DNA of 64,000 bases from CBDFKS01 sp965248905 (GCA_965248905.1 CBDFKS010000007.1:682001-746000); one strand, 5' to 3'; shown: positions 8,667-17,280, counted from the first letter of the stretch. Notes: generated by a model not told the origin, from the letters alone. Numbers and translations: made by a program.

Positions 8667-9821
8667 TTACTCGATTAGGGCAACGGCCTCGATCTCGGCC
8701 AGCATGTTTGGGTGGACCAGCCCGGCGACGGGCACCGCGGTGCTGGTAGGCGGGCTGTCCCGGTAGAACTCCTCCCGAGCCTTACGGACGCTGGTGAAGT
8801 AGGCGGGGTTGGTGAAGTAGGTGTTCGTCTTCGCGATGCCGAACCGGGTGCCACCGACCGCCTGCACGGCCCCATCGAGGTTCGAGTAGAGCTGGGCTAT
8901 CTGGGCATCCGGGTCCCCTACGCCTATGACTGTTCCCGACCTGTCGTTACCCACCAACCCGGCGACGTAGGCGATGTTTCCCACCGTGATTACTTTGGTG
9001 AAACCCGCGGGCTTCGACTGGTCCTCGGGGTTGAGGTGGCGCTTCTTCTCTCCTATCACTGCTATGGACTCGATCTCAAGGACCGCTTTCGGGTTGGCCA
9101 GGTGTGACACGACGATGGCCGCGCTGGTCGGAGGGTTGGAGCTGTAAAAGGCGTCTCGGGTCTTCCGCATGTCCGGCAGGTAGGAGGGATGGGTAAGGAA
9201 GGTGGTGGTCTTTACCACGTCCTCCCTTGTGGCTCCCGCCGCCTGGAGGCAGACATCGAGGTTCGCGTACAGCCGTTCTGCCTGGGCTGCAGCGTCTCCC
9301 GTCCCCACTATGTTGCCGTCGGGGTCCCACGCGCAGAGGCCGCAGATATAGACGACGTTGCCGGCCTTGACCAGCATGCTATGGTGCTCAGGCTCATTCA
9401 GGCTCGGAGGATTGATGGCCTCCCGTGAAGCGCCCGTCTGTCCCACCACTGCAATGGCCTCCACCTCGATGAGCAGGTTGGGCTGGGCCAGCGCGGGGAC
9501 GATCACCGTAGTGCTGGCCGCCGGCTTGGGGCCCAGGTAGCGCTTTCGAGCGTCCACGACGGCCCGGTAGTACTCTGGTCGGGGTACGTAGGCGGTGACC
9601 TTAACCAGGTTGTCGAAGCCGCCCCCGACCGCTTCCAGTCCGGCCCCTATGTACGAGTAAACCTTGTCTGCCTGGGCGTCCACATCCCCGACTCCCACCA
9701 CGCTGCCGCTGGACTCGAGGGCAACCTGGCCGGAGATGTAGACCGTGTCCCCAACCCGCACCACGTTGCTCAGGCCTCCGGGGGGTCGCATGGTTGGAGG
9801 ATTGATGCGCTCGATAGGCAT
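8667..9821 (-). CDS. Triple-domain RidA/YjgF (UK114) family protein
   Basis: A 384-residue protein made of three RidA-type domains in a row, at about residues 1-128, 133-258 and 262-384. Each shows the family pattern of a V-x-Y-I/V-(S/C/A)-G strand, GVGD-x-DAQ or similar, a long helix, and a final strand such as LIEVEAIAVVG. Canonical RidA is one such domain that forms a trimer with active sites between subunits, so this chain may be a built-in trimer. The substrate-binding Arg of enamine/imine deaminases (PARS region near the last strand) is Ala in domain 1 (PAASTT) and Thr in domains 2 and 3 (PPTS), so the classical deaminase activity is doubtful. It follows a PLP aminotransferase by 79 bases, and RidA proteins commonly deal with reactive products of PLP enzymes. 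Confidence 0.9.
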   Translation of the reverse strand: MPIERINPPTMRPPGGLSNVVRVGDTVYISGQVALESSGSVVGVGDVDAQADKVYSYIGAGLEAVGGGFDNLVKVTAYVPRPEYYRAVVDARKRYLGPKPAASTTVIVPALAQPNLLIEVEAIAVVGQTGASREAINPPSLNEPEHHSMLVKAGNVVYICGLCAWDPDGNIVGTGDAAAQAERLYANLDVCLQAAGATREDVVKTTTFLTHPSYLPDMRKTRDAFYSSNPPTSAAIVVSHLANPKAVLEIESIAVIGEKKRHLNPEDQSKPAGFTKVITVGNIAYVAGLVGNDRSGTVIGVGDPDAQIAQLYSNLDGAVQAVGGTRFGIAKTNTYFTNPAYFTSVRKAREEFYRDSPPTSTAVPVAGLVHPNMLAEIEAVALIE

Positions 9822-9900
9822 GGGACACCCCTTTCCGTTGCCGGGTTTGCTGACTCATCGGCTTGGTCTTTATAGACAGATGGAGAAAGCCGGTCGGGTG

Positions 9901-11214
9901 CTACTCGCCGTAGACCGTTCGCTTGATGGCGTTGTCCAGGATCTCCGCTGCGGTGTCCATCTGCTCCGGGGTCGTGGAGAAGGGCGGCACGAAGCGTATA
10001 ACCGAGCCCCCGCGGCGGACGCTGAATATCAGCCCGTCCTCGATCGAGCGGCGGCCGATCTCCTGACCCTCTTCGAACGCTGGCTCCTTGGTCTTACGGT
10101 CCTTTACGAACTCGATCCCCTGGATCAGGCCTCGGCCGCGGATGTCGCCGATGATCTCGTGGTCCTTCTGGAGCTGCTCCAGGTGGCCCTTCCAATAGGC
10201 CCCGAGCTTCTGGGCCCGGTCGGTGAGATTCTCTTCCAGAATGATGTCGATGCTGGCGATGCCCGCGTTTGACGTGAGGGGGTCGTTGGTGTGGGAGTGG
10301 CCCGTGATAAATCCGGTTTGGGCCACCTTGTCTTCGATCTCCTCGGTCGTCACCGTGGCGCTGACGGCGATGCCTCCGCCCAGGTGCTTGGAAACGGTGA
10401 GGATGTCGGGCATTACACCTTCTTGCTCAAAGGCCCACATGGTGCCCAGCTTCGCCAGGCCCGTCTGAGCTTCGTCGAAGATGAGCAGGATGCCCCGCTT
10501 GTCGCACTCTTCACGAAGCCGCTTAAGCCAGCCCGGAGGGGGCTCGATGACCCCGCCGGCGCTGAAGAGAGGCTCGGTAATGATTCCGGCAAGCCCTTGG
10601 TCCACCTGGACGTCCAGCACTTCGAAGGCCGTCTCTATACAGCCCATAGTGCACTCTGGCTTGTCGGCACATATCCGGCACCGATAGCGGTAAGGCGCCA
10701 TGAAGGCGTAGTTGCCAGGAGCGTAGGGCCCGTAGCCGGACCGCCATCCCGAAAAAGTTACTGCCCTGGCCGACTCGCTCATGCCGTGGAAGCTGGCGTT
10801 GGGGCTGGCGACTTCGTACCGGCCGGTGTAGCGCTTGGCGATGGAGATAGCCATCTCGTTGGAGTCGCTGCCCGACGCGCCGAACATGCTCTTCTTCAGG
10901 GGCCGAGGCACGATATCGGCCATCTTCTTTGCCAGCAGGATCTCCTTGTCGTTGTACATGCTCATGTGGCTATGGATGAGGTTTTCACCGCTGTCCTTCA
11001 GGGCCTCGACTATCTTGGGATGGTTGTGTCCGAGGGCGCTGCACATCTGTCCGGAGTTGAAGTCCAGGTACTCCTTGCCGTTGATGTCCCGAATGACGGT
11101 CCCCCTGCCCCACACGAAGATCGGTCCAGAGAAGGATGCCTTGTCCATGCGTGACCGGAAGCTGTATTCCCGGGCATAGCCTAGAAGCTCTTGCTCGGTC
11201 AATTTTTGAGCCAT
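9901..11214 (-). CDS. Class III PLP aminotransferase, 2,2-dialkylglycine decarboxylase-like
   Basis: A 437-residue fold-type I PLP enzyme of the ornithine/GABA aminotransferase class. It has GASGSDSNEMAI (phosphate binding, about 112-123), SFHGMS, the cofactor Asp247 in FDEAQTG, and the Schiff-base Lys276 in TVSKHLGGG. The stretch around SKHLGGGIAVSATVT and THTND-type SHTNDPL resembles dialkylglycine decarboxylases more than GABA aminotransferases, but substrate cannot be fixed from sequence. A Cys-rich loop (YRCRICADKPECTMGC) occupies a place where related enzymes also carry cysteines. Start ATG 11214 is followed by typical N-terminal sequence. A TTGACG-17-TACAAT promoter lies about 80 bases upstream. 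It is the first gene of a two-gene unit with the triple RidA protein. Confidence 0.88.
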   Translation of the reverse strand: MAQKLTEQELLGYAREYSFRSRMDKASFSGPIFVWGRGTVIRDINGKEYLDFNSGQMCSALGHNHPKIVEALKDSGENLIHSHMSMYNDKEILLAKKMADIVPRPLKKSMFGASGSDSNEMAISIAKRYTGRYEVASPNASFHGMSESARAVTFSGWRSGYGPYAPGNYAFMAPYRYRCRICADKPECTMGCIETAFEVLDVQVDQGLAGIITEPLFSAGGVIEPPPGWLKRLREECDKRGILLIFDEAQTGLAKLGTMWAFEQEGVMPDILTVSKHLGGGIAVSATVTTEEIEDKVAQTGFITGHSHTNDPLTSNAGIASIDIILEENLTDRAQKLGAYWKGHLEQLQKDHEIIGDIRGRGLIQGIEFVKDRKTKEPAFEEGQEIGRRSIEDGLIFSVRRGGSVIRFVPPFSTTPEQMDTAAEILDNAIKRTVYGE

Positions 11215-11295
11215 GGGGGGTGTCTCCTTGTGGGTACTTCGGACCCAGGGTCCAGCGTCTTCAGGGGAGGTATCGTGCCGATCGGGACAACAGCA

Positions 11296-11324
11296 ATTGT
11301 AGACGCGGGCCGTGCCTCCGTCAA
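11296..11324 (-). promoter_or_regulatory. Sigma-70-type promoter for the aminotransferase-RidA unit
   Basis: On the minus strand TTGACG (11319-11324) is followed after exactly 17 bases by TACAAT (11296-11301). Transcription would start near 11289, about 75 bases before the aminotransferase start codon. It is back to back with the candidate promoter of the DUF1800 gene. Confidence 0.6.
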
Positions 11325-11362
11325 GCTGTTGTACTAGTCCAGTAGATTAGCGAATACGCGGA

Positions 11363-11393
11363 TTGGCATAGGGAAAACCGGGAGTGCTATAAT
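11363..11393 (+). promoter_or_regulatory. Sigma-70-type promoter for the DUF1800 gene
   Basis: TTGGCA (11363-11368) and a perfect TATAAT (11388-11393) are separated by 19 bases, slightly longer than ideal. The start site would fall near 11400, about 36 bases before the ATG at 11436, leaving a short leader that holds the strong ribosome site GAGGAGGA. Confidence 0.55.
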
Positions 11394-11435
11394 ATATGCC
11401 AATCGTTGGCGTGCTCAGATCGAGGAGGAGGACAG

Positions 11436-12839
11436 ATGGCAGATAAAGATATCGCTTTAATGGCTCATCTGATGCGACGCGCCGGTTTCGGAGCCCAGTA
11501 TCATGAGCTAGAAGCGCGAGCGGCGAAGGGGTACGAGGCAACTGTGGAGGAACTCCTTAATCCCGAAGACCATCCGAATGGCCTCGATTTGGACCTGGCG
11601 GAACGGTATTTCATCGAGTGGAATCAATTCACCAGGGGAGTTCCGGAATATTTTGCGTGGCGAATGATAAACTCCAAGGCCCAATTGGAAGAGAAAATGG
11701 TCCTCTTCTGGCATGGCATCCTGTGTACCGCTGACAGCAAGACACAGAGCTACGCCACGTCTTACGTGGAGTTGGAGATGTTCCGCCGCCACGGAATGGG
11801 CAGCTTCAGGGATCTTCTGGTCGAGATTTCCAGAGACCCAGCCATGGTGTATTTTTTGGACAATTGTCTGAGCCACAAAGGCGCCATCAACGAGAACTAT
11901 GGGCGAGAGTTGCTTGAGTTGTTTTCCATGGGTGTGGGGATGGACGGCCAGTTCAACTACACCGAGAATGACGTGAAGGAATGTTCCCGGGCCTTCACTG
12001 GCTGGACCATCGCCAACTCCATCCCCACTCAGCCCTACGGCCCTTACGACGCAAGGTTCATCTATAACCCCAACGACCACGATGACGGAGTGAAGACCTT
12101 CCTTGGTGAGACCGGATCCTTCAATGGCGAAGACATTGTTGACATCATCGTCAAACAGCCGGCCACAGCTCGATTCCTCTCCCGCCACCTGTATAGTTAT
12201 TTCATCGCCGACGAGGCCCAAGTGCCCACCTGGATGGAGACTCCACCCCAGGACCCGGACACAATCAAGATATTGGAAGAAGAGTACTTCCGGTCCGGCT
12301 ACAACATCCGCTCCATGCTGCGGGTGCTCTTCAAATCGGACGCCTTCAAAGACGCCCGCTTTTCCAAAATAAAGGGCCCGGTGGAGACGGTAATGGGCAC
12401 TTTGCGTCTGATCGGCGACTGGACGTCCCCTAAACCTGGCTTTGAGTTCATCTTCGACGAAATGAAATTCATGGGGCAGGAGCTATTCAATCCGCCTTCG
12501 GTCGAAGGCTGGCATACCGGGAAAGAGTGGATCGACGGTGGGACCCTCGTACATCGCATTAACTTCACTGCCGATCTCGTGGCTGATGCAAAGTATCCCG
12601 GTATACGGGAGATAATCACCAGTCTGGCTTCTGAAGGTCCTACCATTTCTCCGGAGGGGCTGGTTGACGGTTGCCTGCGGATGTTGGGGCACTATGAATT
12701 GACCGATGAGACCCGCCGCCGGCTGGTGGCTCGCGCCCAGAACGGTGGTGTGTTACGCACCGATGCTAAAGAGTTCCCTCAGCAGGTTGGCCAGATGCTT
12801 CAGCTAATAGTAGCTACAAAGGAGTATCTTTATGCTTAA
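11436..12839 (+). CDS. DUF1800 family protein
   Basis: A 467-residue protein of the DUF1800 family, recognised from the opening ALMAHLMRRAGFGA, the segment LEEKMVLFWHGIL, the core GAINENYGRELLELFSMGV with FTGWT, and the C-terminal pattern SVEGWHTGKEWIDGGTL. DUF1800 proteins are widespread in bacteria of soil and sea, usually beside a DUF1501 gene, as here; their biochemical role is not established. No signal peptide is visible. The start at 11436 is fixed by GAGGAGGA 7 bases upstream; an earlier in-frame ATG at 11406 has no such site. The DUF1501 gene follows after 118 bases that hold a dispersed repeat. Confidence 0.9.
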   Translation: MADKDIALMAHLMRRAGFGAQYHELEARAAKGYEATVEELLNPEDHPNGLDLDLAERYFIEWNQFTRGVPEYFAWRMINSKAQLEEKMVLFWHGILCTADSKTQSYATSYVELEMFRRHGMGSFRDLLVEISRDPAMVYFLDNCLSHKGAINENYGRELLELFSMGVGMDGQFNYTENDVKECSRAFTGWTIANSIPTQPYGPYDARFIYNPNDHDDGVKTFLGETGSFNGEDIVDIIVKQPATARFLSRHLYSYFIADEAQVPTWMETPPQDPDTIKILEEEYFRSGYNIRSMLRVLFKSDAFKDARFSKIKGPVETVMGTLRLIGDWTSPKPGFEFIFDEMKFMGQELFNPPSVEGWHTGKEWIDGGTLVHRINFTADLVADAKYPGIREIITSLASEGPTISPEGLVDGCLRMLGHYELTDETRRRLVARAQNGGVLRTDAKEFPQQVGQMLQLIVATKEYLYA

Positions 12840-12841
12840 GG

Positions 12842-12938
12842 CAGTCGTCATGCTGACCACAGCGAAGCATTTCACGATGCGAAGAAGAGACCCTTCGCGG
12901 AGTTTATCCTGAGGAGCGAAGGGCTCAGAGTGGCACAA
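12842..12938 (+). repeat. Dispersed intergenic repeat between DUF1800 and DUF1501
   Basis: The spacer is filled by a sequence of the type TCATGCTGA ... AGCGAAGCATTTCACGATG ... GACCCTTCGC ... ATCCTGAGGAGCGAAGGG. It resembles the scattered, partly palindromic intergenic repeats common in many environmental bacterial genomes and shares CTTCG and CTGAGG elements with the repeat at 34996-35065. It may form RNA hairpins in the transcript between the two genes. Confidence 0.55.
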
Positions 12939-12957
12939 TAGGAGAGGAGTAAAAATC

Positions 12958-14094
12958 ATGACTTCCAACGAAAAACCCCCGGTGCTGGTGGTGCTTCAAT
13001 TGTCGGGTGCCTACGACGCCCTGAACACCATCATCCCCTATAACGACCCCTTGTACATGGACTATCGGCCGGTGTTGAAGGTTGAGCCCGAGCAAGTCCT
13101 GGCAATCGATGACAAGGTCGGCTTCAACCCAGCCATGGCGCCTGTAAAGGATCTGTACGACCAGGGGAAGGTCGCCGTCATTCAGGGCATCGGCTATCCC
13201 AACCCCATTCGCTCTCACTTCCGCTCCATGGATATCTGGCATACTGCTGAGCCGGCGAAAATGGTCACGGACGGATGGCTGGGCCACGCCATTCGGGAGC
13301 TGGACCCTCACAAGGAGAACGTGCTTACGGGGGTAAACTTCGGCCGCGGACTGCCCAGGGCCCTCGCTGCTCCGGGAGTGTCGGTGGCGTCGGTAGGCAA
13401 CCTGGAGACCTACGGTGTGCTGACCGGAATCCAGGGCGAAGACCAGAGGACCGAAGCCCTGGACATATTCTCCAAAATGTACACCCCCATGATCGGCACC
13501 GGCCTGGTGAATGAATATCTGTCCCAGACCGGCCTGGACGCCTTGAAAGGAGCCGATATTCTCAGTACGGCTCCGCAGCGATACTCCTCCACAGTAGAGT
13601 ACAACGGAGACCCCTTTTCTCAATGGGTGAAAAACATCTCCCAGGTACATCTAGCGGACTTCGGGACCAGGATACTTTATACCGCGCTTGACCCAGGCGC
13701 CTTCGATACCCACGCGAATCAGGCCACCGCCTTCCCGAAACTGTGGTCCGAGGTGTCTAACGCCGTAAGCGACTTATACCAGGACTTGAAGGAGCACCAC
13801 GCCGATGAAGAGGTCGTGATCTTAATGTTCACCGAGTTCGGCCGGCGGGTGCAGGAGAACGGCTCAGGAACTGACCACGGCTCGGGTAGCATGGCATTCG
13901 TGATAGGGGATGCAGTAAATGGTGGCCTGTACGGGGAGTATCCATCCCTGGAGCCCAATAAGCTGGACGAAGGCGACCTTCAGTGGAACAACGACTTCCG
14001 AGGCACCTACGCGACGCTATTGGAGAAATGGATGGGTCTGGATTCCCAGCCCATTCTTGGCGGGTCCTTCGAACAGTTTGACTTCATCAAATGA
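12958..14094 (+). CDS. DUF1501 family protein
   Basis: A 378-residue DUF1501 protein, a relative of the alkaline phosphatase/sulfatase fold group. Typical pieces are VLVVLQLSGAYDALNTIIP at the start, VIQGIGYPNPIRSHFRSMD (the family's conserved HF-x-S-x-D/E segment), GAFDTHANQ and MFTEFGRRVQENGSGTDHG near the end. The His and Asp residues of these motifs suggest a metal site, but I know of no defined reaction. Many DUF1501 proteins have a Tat signal; this one begins directly with the first strand and appears cytosolic. AGGAGAGGAG lies 8 bases before the ATG. It probably works with the upstream DUF1800 protein. Confidence 0.9.
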   Translation: MTSNEKPPVLVVLQLSGAYDALNTIIPYNDPLYMDYRPVLKVEPEQVLAIDDKVGFNPAMAPVKDLYDQGKVAVIQGIGYPNPIRSHFRSMDIWHTAEPAKMVTDGWLGHAIRELDPHKENVLTGVNFGRGLPRALAAPGVSVASVGNLETYGVLTGIQGEDQRTEALDIFSKMYTPMIGTGLVNEYLSQTGLDALKGADILSTAPQRYSSTVEYNGDPFSQWVKNISQVHLADFGTRILYTALDPGAFDTHANQATAFPKLWSEVSNAVSDLYQDLKEHHADEEVVILMFTEFGRRVQENGSGTDHGSGSMAFVIGDAVNGGLYGEYPSLEPNKLDEGDLQWNNDFRGTYATLLEKWMGLDSQPILGGSFEQFDFIK

Positions 14095-14141
14095 CCACAT
14101 GAGCTTAGTGCTCTGTCAACCTGAAGTTGATGCATCGTTTC

Positions 14142-14222
14142 ACCCCCACTCTAACTCTCCCCCGTCAAGGGGGAGAGAACAAGCTCCTTCCCCCTGGATG
14201 GGGGAAGGCTGGGATGGGGGTA
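14142..14222. repeat. Palindromic intergenic repeat (CTCCCCC/GGGGGAG type)
   Basis: The sequence CTCTCCCCCGTCAAGGGGGAGAG is a strong hairpin, followed by CCTTCCCCCTGGATGGGGGAAGG, a second hairpin. This two-hairpin, C/G-run repeat type is common between genes in many bacterial genomes. It separates the DUF1501 and NHL genes and could attenuate or terminate transcription. Confidence 0.65.
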
Positions 14223-14316
14223 AAAGGCACCTATCAAATCTTGGTTGACTGAGTACTAGCCCCCTAGTTCTCAAAGTTCGGTTACCTGGATACTCGGATC
14301 CCCTTAGGAGGGAGAA

Positions 14317-15360
14317 ATGGTTACTCAGATTGCACCCATTACCTTCGAGTATAGTCACACCATCGGACGGCAAGAAGTCCGAAGCGGGGACGGGTTCTTC
14401 TACCCTGTAGATATAGCCCGTGGCGAAGGGAACCTGTTATATGTGCTGAGCCGCGGCACGGAGACCCCAGCGTTTTTTCCATGCAAACGGGTTACTGTAT
14501 TCACCGTCGACGAGGACTTCGTCAGAGACTTCGGCCAAAAAGTTCCCCCGGAAGAAGCGACAAGGGAGTTGACTCCAGATGGCAGCTTCATGTGGCCGAC
14601 ATCCTTCGCAATTGACTCAGAGAGCAATACATACGTGGCCGATGAGTGGCTCAACCGGATCTCCATGTTTACCAAGGACGGAGAATGGATCGACAAATGG
14701 GGGACGCCGGGCGATGGTGACGGCGAAATCAACCGCCCGTCCGGAATGGCCTTCGATAAGAATGACAACCTCTATCTGGTGGACAGCCTGAATAACCGGG
14801 TTCAGGTATTCAACCAGGAAGGTAGGTTCTTGTCCAAGTGGGGGACAGCCGGTAACGGTGACGGCGAGTTTAACGTTCCCTGGGGCATAGAAATCGACAA
14901 GAACGGGGATGTGTACGTGGCCGACTGGCGTAACGACCGCATTCAAAAATTCACCCCGGACGGCCGGTTCCTGCTGAAGTTTGGCACTTCTGGACAGGGT
15001 GATGGAGAGTTCAACAGGCCCACCGGAGTCGCTGTCGACAAAGACGGAACTATTTACGTAACCGACTTCAAGAACGACCGGCTTCAGGTGTTCGGCGCCG
15101 ACGGCAGTTTCATCACCAAGCTGACGGGCGAGGCAACCTTGTCCAAGTGGGGAAGGGAACGTGTGGAGCTGGACCCGGTAATGGTGAAGGGTAGGCAGAT
15201 AGCACAGGGCCTGGGCGAACGTGAGAAGGTCTTCCAGGGACCAATAGCCGTAGAGGTTGATGATGAGAATCGGGTCTTCGTAGTGGAGTGCGCTCGCCAC
15301 CGCGTTCAGGTTTTCCACAAGCAATTAGCCTTATTCCAAGGTGGTCTTCTGGCGCCCTAA
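14317..15360 (+). CDS. NHL-repeat beta-propeller protein
   Basis: A 347-residue protein built of about six NHL repeats, each reading like F-x-x-P-x-G-(I/V)-A-x-D-(K)-x-G-x-(I/L)-Y-V-(A/V/T)-D-x-x-N-(N/D)-R-(I/L/V)-Q-x-F. Clear copies are SGMAFDKNDNLYLVD, WGIEIDKNGDVYVAD and TGVAVDKDGTIYVTD. The expected fold is a closed propeller, generally a binding scaffold and sometimes an enzyme (peptidyl-glycine lyase type). No signal peptide is visible. TTAGGAGGG lies just before the ATG. It sits in the same strand run as the DUF1800/DUF1501 pair; a joint role is possible but not shown. Confidence 0.9.
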   Translation: MVTQIAPITFEYSHTIGRQEVRSGDGFFYPVDIARGEGNLLYVLSRGTETPAFFPCKRVTVFTVDEDFVRDFGQKVPPEEATRELTPDGSFMWPTSFAIDSESNTYVADEWLNRISMFTKDGEWIDKWGTPGDGDGEINRPSGMAFDKNDNLYLVDSLNNRVQVFNQEGRFLSKWGTAGNGDGEFNVPWGIEIDKNGDVYVADWRNDRIQKFTPDGRFLLKFGTSGQGDGEFNRPTGVAVDKDGTIYVTDFKNDRLQVFGADGSFITKLTGEATLSKWGRERVELDPVMVKGRQIAQGLGEREKVFQGPIAVEVDDENRVFVVECARHRVQVFHKQLALFQGGLLAP

Positions 15361-15380
15361 GTCAATCATGGAGTAACTCG

Positions 15381-15854
15381 TTGCTCTTGGGAGTCGTATC
15401 GGACACCCACGGATACCTCAATCCTAGAGTGGCCGAATTATTACAAAGCGTAGATCACATCCTCCACGCGGGTGACATATGCGGTGCACATATCATCGAT
15501 GAGCTATTGAGCATCGCCCCCGTTACCGCCGTGCGAGGGAACAACGACCGGGTCGGCCCCACATCGCTTTATCCGGAGACGGCAACCTTGGAGCTCGGGG
15601 GGTGGTCAATTCTCCTTACTCACAAGGTTGATGTGCCCAAGGTGATAGATGATCCTCGAATCAAAATCTACGTTGATGGGTCAGTGGACGTAGTAGTCTT
15701 CGGTCATAGCCACGTAGCTCTTCAAAAAACCTTGGGCCCCGTCCTGTTCTTCAACCCCGGTGCCGCGGGCAAACGCCGCTTCAAGCTGGTCCCTTCGATT
15801 GGAATCCTGACTTTGGAAGAGAACCGAATGTCAGGAACGATTCTTCAACTTTAG
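15381..15854 (+). CDS. YfcE/MJ0936-type metallophosphoesterase
   Basis: A 157-residue calcineurin-like phosphoesterase with the full metal-ligand series: VVSDTHG (DxH), HAGDICG (GD), VRGNNDR (GNxD/H), LLTHK, and VFGHSHVA (GHxH). These two-metal enzymes hydrolyse phosphodiesters or phosphomonoesters; the substrate is open. The start is set at TTG 15381, giving LLGVVSDTHG, since GGAG lies 7 bases upstream and family members begin right at this strand. An earlier in-frame ATG at 15288 would lie inside the NHL gene and add unrelated residues. The gap to the NHL gene is 20 bases, so the two are probably co-transcribed. Confidence 0.85.
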   Translation: MLLGVVSDTHGYLNPRVAELLQSVDHILHAGDICGAHIIDELLSIAPVTAVRGNNDRVGPTSLYPETATLELGGWSILLTHKVDVPKVIDDPRIKIYVDGSVDVVVFGHSHVALQKTLGPVLFFNPGAAGKRRFKLVPSIGILTLEENRMSGTILQL

Positions 15855-16451
15855 ACCCATTTCGCCTGGATTATCCCGATCCAACATCACCAATATAGAG
15901 CCAGGGCCAGGCCCGGCTTCATACGAAAGAAGTGAACGTACAGCGAGGGGCAGTCGGAGACCACATGGGTGCCATGATGTTTATTGAGTGCGGGCAGAAA
16001 CCTCGGGCAAAGACTAGTACAGGTACATTAACACCAGCTCGATCTGTTACCAGTATGCCGTCGTCGAGTCCATGACCGAATGGACATTTGCCGTAGTTAA
16101 GCAGATGCTCCAGCCACCCGACCAATTCCTTCTCAATTGTGGTATGATTTCACCCAGTGGTAGATGTTTGCACCCCTACATCTGATTCTGCATAGCGTCT
16201 TTGAGCCCCTCTGGACTCTGCAGAGAGTCCTAGCGCGCCCATCGGACTCTCTAAGGCGTCTTCTGTATCGGTGAACGGGCTCCTGCCAACTACTTTGAGA
16301 AAGGAGTCCACCGATTAATTACGAGGACAATATTCTTACGTGCCAGTAGTGTGGCCGAAACATCGCTTTTAGCCGGAACGGGGGAGGCGTTCGCTCCCTC
16401 TATTCAAAATAGTGGCGGCCAATTGCCGCTGATATGCAAGGGAGGAAACAA
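15855..16451. other. Non-coding stretch and leader of the first RRM gene
   Basis: No convincing gene. A short hairpin, GGACTCT-GCAG-AGAGTCC, lies at 16213-16230. Nearer the gene, about 16380-16450, two weak stems are possible (GGGAG/CTCCC and GCGGC/GCCGC) ahead of the ribosome site. Cold-shock and RRM genes in bacteria often have long structured leaders, so this may be a regulatory leader, but no known riboswitch is recognisable. Confidence 0.4.
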
Positions 16452-16853
16452 TTGAGGATATACGTAGGTAACTTTGCTTATGAAATGACCGAACAGGAGC
16501 TACGTGATGCGTTCGAAGCTCATGGCCAGGTCCAAGAGATCCATATGGTCCGTGATCGCGATACGGGCCGCCCCAAAGGGTTCGCCTTCGTGGAAATGCA
16601 GGCTAATGAAGAAGCTCAGGCTGCAATCACTGCGCTCAATGGTAAAGAGTTCGACGGGCGCGCCATAACAGTCAACGAGGCCCGGCCCCGACCGGAGCGG
16701 GGCTCCGGTGGTGGGGGCGGAGGATATGGCGGTCGTGGTGGGGGCGGAGGATATGGCGGTCGTGGTGGGGGCGGAGGATATGGGGGCCGTGGTGGCAGAG
16801 GCTTTGCGGGCGGACATGGGAACGGTGAAAATGGCCGAGCGCCCCGTTGGTAG
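16452..16853 (+). CDS. RRM RNA-binding protein with glycine-rich tail
   Basis: A 133-residue protein: one RNA recognition motif at residues 1-80, with RNP2 (RIYVGNFAY) and RNP1 (KGFAFVEM), then a Gly/Arg/Tyr-rich tail with three YGGRGGGGG units. It binds single-stranded RNA and belongs to the bacterial glycine-rich RNA-binding proteins, many of which respond to cold; that response is inferred here. The start is TTG 16452, because AAGGGAGGAAACAA lies just upstream and relatives begin with the RNP2 strand. The ATG at 16434 would place the ribosome site inside the gene. A second RRM gene follows after 91 bases. Confidence 0.92.
   Translation: MRIYVGNFAYEMTEQELRDAFEAHGQVQEIHMVRDRDTGRPKGFAFVEMQANEEAQAAITALNGKEFDGRAITVNEARPRPERGSGGGGGGYGGRGGGGGYGGRGGGGGYGGRGGRGFAGGHGNGENGRAPRW
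16710..16790 (+). repeat. Three 27-bp tandem repeats coding the glycine-rich tail
   Basis: Units at 16710-16736, 16737-16763 and 16764-16790 are almost identical and encode GGGGGYGGR in the tail of the RRM protein. The unit number probably varies between strains by slippage. Confidence 0.85.
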
Positions 16854-16944
16854 CCAGCTTGGCCTTTTCATGAACCCACGCTGACCCGCACCGAGCACCG
16901 GCCCGGACCCACGGGTAATGGCCGACCAGAGGAAAGGGGTCAAC

Positions 16945-17280
16945 ATGAATATTTTTATAGGTAACCTATCTCTCGAGGTGACCACGGAGGAACTGCAACG
17001 TGAATTCATCGCTTTCGGAGAGGTGAAATCTGTAACGATTATGGACAACAGGTATATCGGTAGCGGCCAATCCGGGGGATATGGGTTTGTTGATATGCCA
17101 TCGGACTCTGAAGGTCAAGCCGCAATCAATGCCCTCAATGGACAATCACTAAGGCATAGGACCATTGATGTAATTCAGGCCCTTCCTCTTTCCGGCAAAA
17201 CCAGCAATGGCTCTTATGGTGACAAGCGAGGTAGTAAGGTGGGTAACAGAGTGTTCGGTCGCGGAGTAAGAGATAGATAA
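16945..17280 (+). CDS. RRM RNA-binding protein (second copy)
   Basis: A 111-residue protein with an RNA recognition motif: RNP2 is NIFIGNLSL and RNP1 is GGYGFVDM, where the first aromatic position of RNP1 is kept. Unlike its neighbour it has no Gly-rich repeat tail, only a short basic end (KRGSKVGNRVFGRGVRDR). Start ATG 16945 gives a protein that opens with the RNP2 strand and is preceded by AGAGGAAAGGGG; an upstream ATG at 16918 is less likely. The two RRM genes are probably a divergent duplication expressed together. Confidence 0.9.
   Translation: MNIFIGNLSLEVTTEELQREFIAFGEVKSVTIMDNRYIGSGQSGGYGFVDMPSDSEGQAAINALNGQSLRHRTIDVIQALPLSGKTSNGSYGDKRGSKVGNRVFGRGVRDR

Noticed and set aside
15919..16125. 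68-codon minus-strand open frame
   Set aside because: No ribosome site, no domain and no neighbour support.
16710..16790. CRISPR-like array
   Set aside because: The 27-bp units are directly adjacent without spacers and lie inside a coding sequence.
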